A DNA stretch of 64,000 bases from Bradyrhizobium cajani (GCF_009759665.1 NZ_WQNE01000006.1:1-64000); one strand, 5' to 3'. Shown: positions 19,679-29,354, counted from the stretch's first letter. The notes: generated from the letters alone by a model not told the origin. Numbers and translations: made by a program.

Positions 19679-19840
19679 CCGATCGGCACACTTCGCCGCC
19701 ATCTCAAACTGGGCGGACGACTATAAATTCAACTTCGGACGAAAGGACACCTACCGCTGGCATTTCCTCGACATCGACATCGAGCGCCCGACATCGGCAG
19801 GGTCTTTTCTTTTGATCGGCTGGGTACGCGAAGTATAATA
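19679..19840 (+). pseudogene. Fragment resembling an S1/P1-type nuclease
   Basis: One plus-strand frame reads AHFAAISNWADDYKFNF then YRWHFLDIDIERP. This matches the ASxWADxxR....WHFVDIP pattern of zinc-dependent S1/P1 nucleases. The rest of such a protein (about 260 residues, with further His/Asp ligands) is absent, and the frame stops at about 19840. A gene relic, based on pattern memory only. Confidence 0.4.
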
Positions 19841-20541
19841 TGCCCCACGCCGTAGAGTTCGGCAACTATTATGCCGTAGCCATCAAAGCGGACCTGGATC
19901 GCGAGCTGGTAAGAGAGTAGCACGGCTTAAGGCTATTCCGGAGGATGCACTCGGCAATTCCTAGACGAACTGCAAGACTTAGGTCGGCCGCAATACACCT
20001 CCCACTAATTCTCGACAATCATGATTTAACAAGATCAGTGTTAGATGCTTTGTACACTCCCATTCCGCACGATATCCCGAGGACGGTTCTGCGCGATGAG
20101 GTCGTGCGGCTTGAGGGCAATCCTTGTCGCATCGCCGCGAGCGTCGCATTTCTCACTCTCTCATGAAATTAATGGACCCAAGGTGATTTGGACCTCTTCT
20201 CTGGCGGCATTCAGAGCGGCGCGCGAACCGCGTACTAGTCAGCACCGATCTACGCCATCCTCGTCTTGGCCGGCGACTAAGCCATCGTCTGGTCGAGCTG
20301 CCCCCATTGATGCTGCGCCTCGCGTCCTGCGTGGCTCCGCGGCTCGGCTACAGCGTCGCGCATCACGGACCTCTTCGGCCCGTCCTCTGAGCATACTCAA
20401 CTTTGCCCTCCCTCTTGAAGAAGTCATTAGTGCGAATGGAAATGGTGCTGTTCGTTGCTCCTAGTCGTTCGTGAACAAGGGTTTAAGTGATTGAGCGGGA
20501 GTCTGTTTTTCGGCCGAGTGGGCGTTTGAGATTGCAAGGAT
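19841..20541. other. Intergenic before the IS110 element
   Basis: No intact gene. The last 80 nt (20461-20541) presumably belong to the degraded left end and N-terminal coding part of the IS110 element. Confidence 0.4.
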
Positions 20542-21477
20542 TTGGAGCTCAAGACCGCCAAACCTTGCGATTCGCTTGTGGTACGCAAGAAGCAATCGAG
20601 AAATCAGCTTGAACAGTCGCTGACGAATGTTCCCGCCTGCCTGATCGGAATGGAGGCTTGTGCAGGAGCACACCACCTGGGGCGCAAACTGGAGAAGATA
20701 GGCCATCAAGCACGGCTCTTGCCGGCACAGTATGTGAAGCCATATCTCAAAGGCCACAAGAATGACTTCCGTGATGCCGAAGCCATTGCCGAGGCCGTTC
20801 AGCGCCCGACCATGCGCTTTATCCCGTTGAAATCGGCCGAGCAACTTGACTTGCAGGCGCTGCACAGAGTTCGCAGTCGATTGGTGACGCAAAGAACCGC
20901 GGTCATCAATCAAATCCGAGGCTTTTTGCTTGAGCGAGGGCTGCCGGTCCGGCAAGGAGCGGCAGCGCTCCGATTGGCACTTCCTCAGATTCTCTCAGCG
21001 CCAAAGGATAACTTATCACCTCGAGTGATCTAGCTCATTCAAGACTTGGCCGAGGACTGGCGCTATCTCGACCGACGGGTCGCGTCAATGACGAAAGTAA
21101 TCGACGAACTCGCTGATCGAGATCCACACTGTCGCCGCTTAATGAGTGCGCCCGGCGTCGGGCCGATCATCTCAAGCGCGATGGTCGCCGCCATCGGAAC
21201 CGGTGATGCCTTCCATAAGGGCCGGGACTTCGCCGCATGGCTTGGTCTGGTACCGAAGCAAATCTCGACCGGTGATCGAACCATCCTCGGGCGCATATCG
21301 AGGCGCGGTAATCGGTACCTGCGGACGCTGTTCATTCAAGGTGCTAGAGCCGTACTTCTGCCGCGTCGGAGTTGGCCGCGGCATGGCTTCGGAGCCTGGT
21401 TGGAGGCAGCGTCCAAGCGGCTCCACTCTAATGTCTTGGTTGTTGCCCTGGCCGCAAAACTCGCGCGCATGGCCTAG
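20542..21477 (+). pseudogene. IS110-family transposase, interrupted by a stop codon and 5' eroded
   Basis: One frame reads through 20542-21033, hits TAG at 21031-21033, and continues in the same frame to TAG at 21475-21477. The first part contains IGMEACAGAHHLGRKL and YVKPYLKGHKNDFRDAEAI, the IS110 DEDD RuvC-like region with K-x-D-x-x-DAEAI. The second part has the Tnp20-type helix-hairpin domain and its serine: SAPGVGPIISSAMVA, FAAWLGLVPKQ and GRISRRGNRYLRTLF. The N-terminal 40 residues with the first catalytic Asp are not recognisable. Inactive unless the stop is suppressed or is a sequencing error. Confidence 0.88.
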
Positions 21478-21821
21478 AGCATGCTCACAAAGGCCGTGAC
21501 TACGACGCCAGCCTCTTGGGCCGCAGCGCATGAGAAACAGGGCCGGAAAGGAAGATCCAAGGTCCGATCGGAAGGCACAATGACCCGCCGAGGTTTGCGA
21601 GACGGAAAGGACGAATGGAGAAACGGTTCCACCGACACTTCTGAAGCCTGGTTCGACTCCATGGCCCTTCTTGAGGCCGGCGAGTTATTGAGGACAGAAG
21701 TGGGCGGATATCCATGATGGCTCGGGGCCACAGCCCCAAAGTGAAGCCGGATAGATTGGCGCAGACCGCTACATCCCTTTGTCGATTCCTCTTGCAACGC
21801 GGGCGTGGTCCATAGATCGGC
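21478..21821 (+). mobile_element. Right flank of the IS110 element (possible guide/bridge RNA region)
   Basis: About 240 nt after the transposase frame carries no gene, yet it reads like the non-coding end of an IS110/IS1111-type element. Such elements encode a structured bridge RNA in the non-coding end that flanks the transposase gene. The exact IS end cannot be set without a second copy. The RNA is an inference from the family, not from a folded structure. Confidence 0.35.
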
Positions 21822-22254
21822 ATGAAGGCCTCCGTCGTCACCAACAATCGCCGCGCTCCGGGCGGCATGTTCGTGCTGCACGCGAGCGCAATGCCCGACA
21901 ATCCGTATGATGGGGCCCCCCTGCGGGAGTCATCGAGCGCACCGAGACGCTCACCGGCTGTCCGATCGAGCGGGCCTATGTCGACAAGGGGTGCCCCGGC
22001 CACGATGCCCAAAATCCCCGTCGCGTCTTCATCTCCGGCCAGAAGCGCGCCGTCTTCGGTGTCATCCAGCGCGAGCTGCGCCGTCGCTCTGCCATCGAGC
22101 CCATCATCGGGCACATGAAGGCCGAAGGCGACTTCGGCTACCTCAAAGGCCGCGCCGGCGACGCCGCCAATGTCGTCCTCTCAGCCGTCGGCCACAACTT
22201 CCGACGCACCTCGCCTGGCTCAAGAACTCTTGGGCCTCTTCCTGGAGTTGCTAA
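21822..22254 (+). pseudogene. IS5-family transposase, C-terminal remnant with frameshifts
   Basis: Starts VVTNNRRAPGGMFVLHASAM, then shifts frame near 21912. It continues IERAYVDKGCPGHDA, RRVFISGQKRAVFGVI, LRRRSAIEPIIGHMKAEG and YLKGRAGDAANVVLSA, typical of the DDE transposase of IS5-type rhizobial elements (the E of the triad is in IEPIIGHMK). The last residues shift frame again (LAWLKNSWAS). No N-terminal half or terminal repeats seen. Confidence 0.8.
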
Positions 22255-22425
22255 TAGCGAACGCTTGCCACTCCAACACAGCTCAATCCGGCTTCTTAAC
22301 TCAGGAGTTGGAGCCTGTGGAGCCCAAGGTGCGGTTCATTCGGCCACTGGATCCGGATGCGAAGAAGACCGATGCCGTACCACAAGCGGCACTCTATCGT
22401 GTCGTTTAACTAGTCTCGTATCGAG

Positions 22426-24681
22426 TCACCTGCGCGCCCCGCGCTCCGCTCCGGCAAACGGATGCCCTGGGTAGCCGCTAAAAGCGGAACCTAACAGGGA
22501 CTTGCAGAACGCAGGCGTGAGCTTGCCGCGATGGATCACGACGTTTTCGTGACCCGTTGCAGCTCGAGCGTTCTGCCAGAGGCGGTTGTAGCCGCGCTGT
22601 TCGTTGGATTTCACGTGGCAAGCGGCGAATTCGGCGTCATCCAATGTCGTTAACTGCCACGCATAGACCGGCCGCTTCGTATGGATGTGCACCCACATCG
22701 GATTCACCGTACCATTGCGCAGTGGCGTAGGCTGCAGCTTGATCTCGAACAGCGTTCCTGGCTCGCCCTTCAACGCGCGCGGTGACTCCAAGGGAGCCAA
22801 CTCCTCGGCCGCCTGCAACCGTTCGAGGTACTTCTGCGAGGGAAACGCATAAGTCTTCATGCAATCGATCTCGATCGAAGCCTTTCGCGCCTTCCAAGCA
22901 TGTGCCTGCCCCTGAACCTCCGATAACATCGCCTTGAGGCGGACTATTTTGTCGTGCACTTCGGGCAGTTGCATAGGCGTGAGTAGGCCGCGTCGGCGAG
23001 GTTCGTCCAGCGCGGCTACACAGGCCTCAATCTCCGCAGATTGGCTCTGCAGCCGCTCAACCACGATATCCACGACGTGGTCGGCATCTTCGGGCTTCAT
23101 GTGGCGCGCTTGCGAAATGGCTCTTTGCTCGCTGCGCAGATCGAATTGCAAGAGTTCGTCCAATCGCGCGAGCAGGCGCGTCAGTGTCTCCTTCGATGGC
23201 GGAGCCTGCCATATTGCCAAGTGTTCCCTCGCCGACGATGACATCCTCGTATGCGCCTCTTCCGCGCTCGCGAGTTTCTTCGTGCCCAGATCCGAGAGCA
23301 CAATAACCTTGGTGGTTCGAGCCGTGTCGGCTTCGGGCCTAGCGAGCTGCGGCTCGGGCTGCCCGGCTGCCGAACTCCCCGCGCCTCCGGCCTGCCTCCG
23401 CTTGCCCTTCCCTTTCCTGCGCGTTGGACTGCCTTCGGCCGCCGGGTCCTTGCCGGCAGCGTCGGCCGGCAACGCAAGGGCAGCCTCCGTTGGCGCGGCA
23501 ATGATGGCTAGTGTCTTCGGCTGCACTGCTAGGAGGCGCATGACCTCATGGGCAGTGACCCACGCGCCTTCCACGATCTGATCCAACAGATCCAACGGAA
23601 GCTCGGGACTTGCTCCCTTATGCCTTAGCTCGGCAACCATGTTGGGCAACGCCGACGCAAATTCCGATAGCCGCTCCATGACCCCTTCCAGAACGGCGCA
23701 GTGCTCTGCGTCGAGGGCTTGTCCTTTGCTGTGCAGAACAGCGTCGCCCGTTGAGAGGAATGCCGGAACAACATCGCCCATGAAGGTTCCGAGTAGACGT
23801 GCCCGACCGTTCTCACCCAAGAGGATTTGCCTGACAGCCGGGTCGAGCCTGCTCGCATGCGACTCAATCATGACCCGCGCGAGAAGGACTTGCGATTGCA
23901 GATGCACGCACCTCGTATTCAGTGCCCAGCCGGTATGCAGCCGTAGTGTCGCCTGTTCGGTCTGTCGCATTTCGGCCGTTGCACTTGGCAAGCTGGCAGT
24001 GGCTGCGCAGACGGACTGCATCCGTTCAGAGCGCAATGCCTTCTTTTCCCACCACTCCGTGCAGGCCAAATAGTGTTTCGCCACAGTGGAAGCCGCTCGG
24101 ATCAGCTGGTCGGGCGGAGCATTGGATTGGCGCATCCGCTCGAGTATCTTTCCCGCATGCTCCCTACTCTTCTCCAAGGCGTAGATAGTCGGTTCGGCCA
24201 GCGCGTTGCATTCGTTCCCGGCACCCAGAGTCCGGTCACGAATTCGGCGAGCCTGATTTTCGGACAGAATGCTGCGCGCCACATCTGGAGACAGGCTCGC
24301 GTAGTAGTCCAGAACTGCTGCGCCTGCTTTGACAACCTGATCGATCAGCTCTTGCGCCTCAGACGAGCTCTGAGCGCCCATGGCAGCACTGTGGCAAGCA
24401 TCAAGTTCCTCAAGTAGGCCGTCCATCTTTTGTTTCGCTGCATTGATCCCCTCACCGCTTGAGGAAATGGGGACAGCCACACCCGAACCTGAGGGCACGC
24501 TCGCGAGCGTCGCCATTCTATCTTCAGGCGCTAAGCACATTCGCTCCAAGACGGAGTTGAAAACTCGGTGGCCTTCCGCAGGGACAGAATTTGGTTCCGA
24601 ATGCGCACTGCTCGATCCCGACGTGCTGTCGGCTCCTGCAGCCCCAACGTGCGGTTCGCCAGGTCGGCCAATGCCCGTCAT
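22426..24681 (-). CDS. Large effector-like protein of unknown function (751 aa)
   Basis: An intact 751-codon ORF with AGGAGG 7 nt before its ATG. The N-terminal 45 residues are rich in Ser, Gly, Pro and Ala (ADSTSGSSSAHSEPNSVPAE), like type III secretion leaders. A long mostly helical body follows. Near residues 415-430 lies a basic stretch (TRRKGKGKRRQ) that could act as a nuclear localisation signal, inside a low-complexity Ala/Gly/Pro segment. The last 100 residues form a distinct, more globular module (YRxL-like NRLWQNARAA, then VVIHRGKLTPAFCKSLL). No catalytic motif is recognised. It lies between IS remnants. A type III effector is the best guess, but a tts box was not found. Confidence 0.6.
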   Translation of the reverse strand: MTGIGRPGEPHVGAAGADSTSGSSSAHSEPNSVPAEGHRVFNSVLERMCLAPEDRMATLASVPSGSGVAVPISSSGEGINAAKQKMDGLLEELDACHSAAMGAQSSSEAQELIDQVVKAGAAVLDYYASLSPDVARSILSENQARRIRDRTLGAGNECNALAEPTIYALEKSREHAGKILERMRQSNAPPDQLIRAASTVAKHYLACTEWWEKKALRSERMQSVCAATASLPSATAEMRQTEQATLRLHTGWALNTRCVHLQSQVLLARVMIESHASRLDPAVRQILLGENGRARLLGTFMGDVVPAFLSTGDAVLHSKGQALDAEHCAVLEGVMERLSEFASALPNMVAELRHKGASPELPLDLLDQIVEGAWVTAHEVMRLLAVQPKTLAIIAAPTEAALALPADAAGKDPAAEGSPTRRKGKGKRRQAGGAGSSAAGQPEPQLARPEADTARTTKVIVLSDLGTKKLASAEEAHTRMSSSAREHLAIWQAPPSKETLTRLLARLDELLQFDLRSEQRAISQARHMKPEDADHVVDIVVERLQSQSAEIEACVAALDEPRRRGLLTPMQLPEVHDKIVRLKAMLSEVQGQAHAWKARKASIEIDCMKTYAFPSQKYLERLQAAEELAPLESPRALKGEPGTLFEIKLQPTPLRNGTVNPMWVHIHTKRPVYAWQLTTLDDAEFAACHVKSNEQRGYNRLWQNARAATGHENVVIHRGKLTPAFCKSLLGSAFSGYPGHPFAGAERGARR

Positions 24682-25200
24682 GTTCTATCCTCCTACGGTC
24701 AACAATGCGCAGCGTCCCTGGATAGGCCGCCTGGCTGACGGTTGGCTGACGAAGGATGCTCTCCGGATGCACAACCCGCTGTCCGAGTTCCAATTTCATG
24801 GAAGCTGTTGTGGTGCTGAGGCAGCAATATGGGATGGTGCGGGATCGTCGATTTTAGCGCCTGTCCGCATTCCGTTGCCTCACCGTGACCAGTATGGAAA
24901 TGTGCGCTGCCAGAAATAGCCCTGCCAAAGTCATTCCCAAATACCGAAAGCCGTCGAGCATGGCGAACCGCAGGGTCGATTTTCAGACTTTCGGCAACAG
25001 CAAAGCTCTTACCTACCGGGAGGAGATGCTATTGTTCGACCAAAGGGTTTCGGATCAACAATGCGTAGATCTGGCTCGATGTGGAACGTTCCGTCAAGAC
25101 TACCTCTTCTTCTCGCGTTCGATGAGCAGAACCTACGTTGCGCAAGTCCTTTTCAGAATAGGACCTCGCTGAGGATGTTGCCCAGTTAAGCGCACTTAGA
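24682..25200. other. Upstream region of the effector-like gene
   Basis: No gene recognised. A CGAAAG core at 24986-24991 (minus strand) recalls part of a tts box, but the flanks do not fit (see rejected items). Confidence 0.4.
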
Positions 25201-25520
25201 ATAACAGCGCAGTGAGCGTGCCAAGCACGCCGACCGCCAATTCGATATCGGCGAACCTACCGTCGGCCCGTCTCGAAACAGCAGAAGCGTGAGAATCGGT
25301 TCCACCACCACAATTGCTCCCACCGATATCGCGATATGCAGATAATTTCGAGCTGCATGTATCCCAGTGCATATCCGAAGACGAGAAGGATACCGCCGAA
25401 TGGTATCAGCAGAAACATCGACAAAAGCGTTGTCAGGTCCCCGCCGGCCTTTCCAAACTGCTTTGAGGCAATCAACGCTGCGAAAGCGCTACTCCAAAGA
25501 AACTGGCGCCAACCGCTCAA
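25201..25520 (-). pseudogene. Degenerate small membrane protein
   Basis: One minus frame (25520 down to about 25360) encodes two hydrophobic stretches, including LSMFLLIPFGGILLVFGYAL. The hydrophobic pattern then continues in other frames (IAISVGAIVVVEPILTLLLF, then ADIELAVGVLGTLTALLF). That suggests a membrane protein broken by two or more indels. Family not identified. Confidence 0.35.
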
Positions 25521-25660
25521 TCTTCAATGCTGAACTCATCGCCTGACGTATCGAAAGCGCTATCAAGGTGGTTTCCAATCAATGGACTGCATCTCCTGGC
25601 TGCCTTGGACAGCTCGGCCGTCGATCTACACGATGCATGCACATGATCCGAGGCTGGCGG

Positions 25661-26236
25661 CATGAGCCTGAACACGACCGCGGTCCGGATCAAGGTGACC
25701 TCAAGGATGTGAAACCGGAGGTGACGCGATGCCTGGTCGTGCCGCTCACGCTGCGCCTTGATCGGCTGCATCTGACGCTTCAGGCGGCGTTTGGCTGGAC
25801 GAACAGCCATCTCTTCGAGTTCCTAGCCGGCGAAGGACGTCGTGGTATCTGGTCCCGAAGGACATTTTGGCAATCAGCCCATCGATGCATCGCAAGACTC
25901 GGCTCTTCAAAAATCGTTCAGGAGACCGGCGCGACGACGATCCATTATCTCTATGACTTCGGTGACAGCTGAGACCAAGTGATCAAACTCGAAAAACGGT
26001 TCGACACCACGACGATAGAGGGACTTCCCTCCTGCTCGAGGACGTCGGCGGTGCGCCCGGCTAAGCGGAATACCTCGATGCCAGCGGCGACCCTACTCAT
26101 CTGGAACATGAAAATATGCGCCTTTGGGGCCCGCACAGTTCGATCTCAACGTCGACGGCCCGAAGATGCTCGAGGCCGCCGTCAGCGCATTGTCCAAGAT
26201 TTGGAAGCCGCGGCGTGGCGGCACGCGGCTCAAATA
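25661..26236 (+). pseudogene. Plasmid pRiA4b Orf3-like protein, disrupted
   Basis: ATG 25661 opens MSLNTTAVRIKVT and shifts frame near 25700. The next frame reads LKDVKPEVTRCLVVPLTLRL, then LHLTLQAAFGWTNSHLFEF and HYLYDFGDS. It ends in a TGA at 25971-25973 where the family has TGG (Trp), and continues DQVIKLEKRFDTTTIEGLP, the usual second half. At least one frameshift and one nonsense change are present, and more frameshifts follow. Such genes commonly accompany rhizobial mobile DNA. Confidence 0.7.
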
Positions 26237-26288
26237 GATGTCAAGCATCAATCATCAAAAGGGCCGCAGAGCTACGCTTACAGTTCGC

Positions 26289-26612
26289 TTACCGGTCTGG
26301 CATGCCAAGTTGGCAATGAAGAGGCGCGAAGGACTTCAGCTCGCTCACTTCAGCCGGAGTGAGTTTCCGGCTGACGGACCGCAGCGCTTGTCTTGCCGCT
26401 TTGGGACCAACCCAGGCAAGCGCGCGCACGCTGGACGGCTTGCGAGGGAGAGGGTGCCAACCGGGCGCATGCTTGAGCTCCACCATCTGCTTGCCGATGT
26501 AAAGCTCACGAAAAGGACCGGACGTTAGATATAATCTAGCATCCCAACGTAGCAATCGCGATTGCTGCCACAGACTAATAGCAGACCTCCTCGGCGTTCC
26601 CGAGGTCCTCAC
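26289..26612 (-). pseudogene. Truncated AbiEi/DUF6088-like antitoxin remnant
   Basis: A 107-codon frame with RLYLTSGPFRELYIGKQMVE, then VRALAWVGPKAARQALRSVS and a helical tail. This pattern recalls the C-terminal part of AbiEi-like antitoxins annotated DUF6088 (beta strands, then helical repeats of LxWLG). The N-terminal winged helix is missing, and no toxin gene is adjacent. Recognition is by pattern memory. Confidence 0.38.
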
Positions 26613-26730
26613 TTAACGAGTAACGCACATTTGCTCTGTATGAAGTCCAGCATCAGCGGAACAGGCAGCCGCAATAATGCGACCGACACCGGCCAGAGGA
26701 ATGAAGTTCGGAACTGTCGAAGAGCTCAAG

Positions 26731-28068
26731 CTAAATAATCTCGAAGTATCTCCGACGTTCAAAGTCGGTAACCCGATGTTGAACGGCTTCCCACTCCCAA
26801 CGGCGCGAGCAAGAAAACGCGTCAACAAACCTTTCTCCGAAGACATCACTTGCCGCTGCAGACTCTGAAAACCGAGAAGTTGCCTCTGATAGGCTTTGAG
26901 GCAGTCTCGCGGACGGCCGACACGTCTCCGCGCTTGCATCACCGACGATCGAAGCCGGTAGTGCCGGGCCTGTCTCGACACCCAATATTCCCGAACCAAT
27001 CGCACATGCGAGCGCGAGATATGGGTTCAGGTCTGCGCCAGGCAGCCTATACTCCAGGCGATGGGCAGATGGCTCTCCCGGAATGGCGCGAACCGCGCAG
27101 GAGCGGTTGTCAACTCCCCAGGTTGGACAGATTGGTGCCCAGCAGCCAGGTACCAATCTCTTGTAGCTGTTGAAGTTCGGCGCAGCGAGCACACAGAACT
27201 CATTCATATATTCTAGTTGTCCGGCGATGAATTGCCTCATAAGCTTCGAGACGTTGCCGAACGCATCATTGTCGTAAAACGCATTCTGGCTATCCGAGGA
27301 CATCGAAATGTGAATATGCCCGGACTGGCCGGGCCATTCCTCGGAAACCTTGGCCATAAATGTAGCCATCATGCCTCGCGTTTGCGCCCAGGCCTTTATC
27401 ATCGACTTGAATATGGTTGCTCGATCGGCAGCTTCAAGCGCGTCACAATGACGAAGTGACGCTTCGACCACGCCCGGTCCCGTTTCAAAGTGCAGTCCGC
27501 TGAGAGGTATTCTAGCCTTGTCACAAAGCGCTAAGATCTCGTCGAACAGCTCATGTTGCGCGACAGAGCGCGCAATTGAGTAGCCGAACGGGCCGCGAGT
27601 TAAAGGAGCCCATTCGCCGAACGGCTTTTCTTCAATCGTGTCTGCGTTCTCCTTAAACAGCATGAATTCAAACTCGAACCCGGCAGTGCAGTCGTATCCG
27701 TGTTCAGCAGCCCTTCGCAGAACCTTACGCAGAACACCGCGCGGGCAGATGTTCTCATGTGCGCCCGTGAATTCCGCGAGGTAGAGATATTGATCGCCGA
27801 GATGAGACACCGAACGGCCGGTGCCTGACAGAATACGCAGGTCAGCATCTCCGAAAGCTGATAGCGGCTTTTGCGTGAAACTGGCTGGAATGACTCGGTC
27901 CGTGCAATCCCACGCCAGCACCGCTTCAGAGAACTTGATAACTTTATCTCCATCCGAGAGATCTTCACCCAAGACGTGTTTTCCTCGCAGAACGCCATCG
28001 AAGTCGCTTACGCCGACCATCGCCGCGTGGGCTGAATTCGCTCCGGTCAACCTGGGATCAGTTGGCAT
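26731..28068 (-). CDS. rtxG: Glutamine-synthetase-like ligase of the rhizobitoxine operon
   Basis: A 445-residue type III/PuuA-like glutamine synthetase homologue. VSDFDGVLRGKHVLGEDL at the N-terminus corresponds to the beta-grasp DMNGxxRGKR segment. TAGFEFEFMLF holds the metal-binding glutamates, then GLHFETGPGVVEA, SGHIHISMS (ammonium/ATP region), and a C-terminal HRVTDFERRRYFEII. Homologues ligate glutamate to amines or amino acids through a gamma-glutamyl phosphate. It is the last gene of six in this operon and starts at the stop of rtxF. Gene name by position and type relative to the Bradyrhizobium elkanii rtxACDEFG operon. Confidence 0.8.
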   Translation of the reverse strand: MPTDPRLTGANSAHAAMVGVSDFDGVLRGKHVLGEDLSDGDKVIKFSEAVLAWDCTDRVIPASFTQKPLSAFGDADLRILSGTGRSVSHLGDQYLYLAEFTGAHENICPRGVLRKVLRRAAEHGYDCTAGFEFEFMLFKENADTIEEKPFGEWAPLTRGPFGYSIARSVAQHELFDEILALCDKARIPLSGLHFETGPGVVEASLRHCDALEAADRATIFKSMIKAWAQTRGMMATFMAKVSEEWPGQSGHIHISMSSDSQNAFYDNDAFGNVSKLMRQFIAGQLEYMNEFCVLAAPNFNSYKRLVPGCWAPICPTWGVDNRSCAVRAIPGEPSAHRLEYRLPGADLNPYLALACAIGSGILGVETGPALPASIVGDASAETCRPSARLPQSLSEATSRFSESAAASDVFGERFVDAFSCSRRWEWEAVQHRVTDFERRRYFEII

Positions 28069-29354
28069 TAGTCGCGGTCCTGCATCACTAAATCGAACAC
28101 CTGGTCCATCCGCATTGCTCGCAACTTGCGATAGTCATTCTCAAGCTGAGTCAAGTCGCTATTCACGAGATAAACGATGCCTGGTGTGGACGCCAAGTCG
28201 ATCGTGGGAACTAGCTCTTGACCAATCGGAACGAATGCAATGGCATCCGCGAAGCTCGGGAGCTTGCGGACTTCTTCGAGTCCCGGGTAACCGGCAACGA
28301 CACCGCCCATATCTGAGATGAGCGAGACGCAAAGTGCGTGAGCCTGCCGCTTGTAGGGCCCGCGCAGCCTCATATGTTCACCAAAGCCCTTGGGATCTGC
28401 GTAACGCCAGGCCGTCAGGGTCATATGGTTGTGCCCCAACGCCATCGTTCGTGCTTTTGCCGACATGGTCCCTTGAAGCCTCGCTCCGAAGTCCACCAGA
28501 ACCGGTCCCCGATCATCGACGATGATCTCAGCATGAGCCGGTCCGTCGACGATCTGTAGTGCCTGCAATGCACGCACCAAGTAGTCGGACAGTTCCTGAA
28601 CGATTGGTTCGCTGCCGTCCAACAATCTCTCAAGCGAGCAGACCGATGATGCCCTCTCAATAGGAACCGTGTCATAGGTCCAGGCCTCCGTAACGAAGGC
28701 TTCCCCGTCGATCGAGACGGCATTTACCGTGTATTGCTGGCCGTTTATTTTTTCTTGCCCAAGGGCAAAACGATTCAACGCTCCGACGCGGTTCGTCTTC
28801 CCGACAATTACGCTTAGCGCCCGCTGAATATCAGCCTCTGTCGAGCAAAAGAATACATCTTCGGTACCCGTACTGTTCAGAGGCTTGATCACGATTTGAT
28901 CGTACTTCGCTTCACGCTTCCAGCTCGCGATCTCTACAGGACTGTCGGACACGACTTGTCTGATCGCTCGCACGCCGGCAAAGGTCAGCGCGCAAGACAA
29001 TCGCGCTTTGTCACGCCGAGCAGCGGATAGCGCGGTCCCATTTGATGGTAAGCCAAGCCGCTCCGACAGAGAATCAGCGAGTTCAACTCCGGTCTCGCAG
29101 CCCGCGATAACGAACTCCAATTCCCGGCCATGGAGAGCCTGAAGCTGGTATTCAACGATGTCGTCATACCCCATGCCCTCGCTGGGGCGAATGACTTCAT
29201 CATACAGATCCGCATTGAAATGCGATTGGAATATGGGCGGAATCTGTGCAGCCGACATCACATGCACCGTTCCAATTCCATAGCGCTTGAACTCTTCCGG
29301 TAGGTATCGGCCGGTAGAGTATGCGTCTACGATTACACAGTTCCGTTCTTTCAT
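28068..29354 (-). CDS. rtxF: ATP-grasp ligase of the rhizobitoxine operon
   Basis: A 428-residue ATP-grasp protein. VIKPLNSTGTEDVFFC contains the nucleotide-binding strand, and HAEIIVDDRGPVLVDFGARL is the metal-binding region. The usual second acidic residue of the E-x-N pair appears as D-F-G-A-R-L. Such enzymes form carboxylate-amine bonds via acylphosphates. Its ATG overlaps the rtxE stop by 4 nt. The role in rhizobitoxine formation is not established to my knowledge; joining the serinol or amino-acid moieties is one option, and conjugation of the product for protection is another. Confidence 0.78.
   Translation of the reverse strand: MKERNCVIVDAYSTGRYLPEEFKRYGIGTVHVMSAAQIPPIFQSHFNADLYDEVIRPSEGMGYDDIVEYQLQALHGRELEFVIAGCETGVELADSLSERLGLPSNGTALSAARRDKARLSCALTFAGVRAIRQVVSDSPVEIASWKREAKYDQIVIKPLNSTGTEDVFFCSTEADIQRALSVIVGKTNRVGALNRFALGQEKINGQQYTVNAVSIDGEAFVTEAWTYDTVPIERASSVCSLERLLDGSEPIVQELSDYLVRALQALQIVDGPAHAEIIVDDRGPVLVDFGARLQGTMSAKARTMALGHNHMTLTAWRYADPKGFGEHMRLRGPYKRQAHALCVSLISDMGGVVAGYPGLEEVRKLPSFADAIAFVPIGQELVPTIDLASTPGIVYLVNSDLTQLENDYRKLRAMRMDQVFDLVMQDRD

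Noticed and set aside
21640..21680. tRNA-like T-arm GGTTCGACTCC
   Set aside because: No acceptor stem, D-arm or anticodon arm fits around it; it lies in the non-coding end of an IS110 element.
22934..23581. 215-codon plus-strand ORF opposite the effector-like gene
   Set aside because: Antisense, Ser/Arg-rich low-complexity translation, no ribosome site; the minus-strand frame is three times longer with a strong Shine-Dalgarno.
24975..25010. Possible tts box upstream of the effector-like gene (CGAAAG core on the minus strand)
   Set aside because: Only the CGAAAG core and two T residues agree with the GTCAGCTTNTCGAAAGCT consensus; the flanking half does not match.
25540..25570. TATCGAAAGCGC near 25550 as a second tts-box candidate (plus strand)
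   Set aside because: The upstream half (GTCAGCTT) is absent and no effector gene follows; the downstream ORF is a pRiA4b Orf3 pseudogene.
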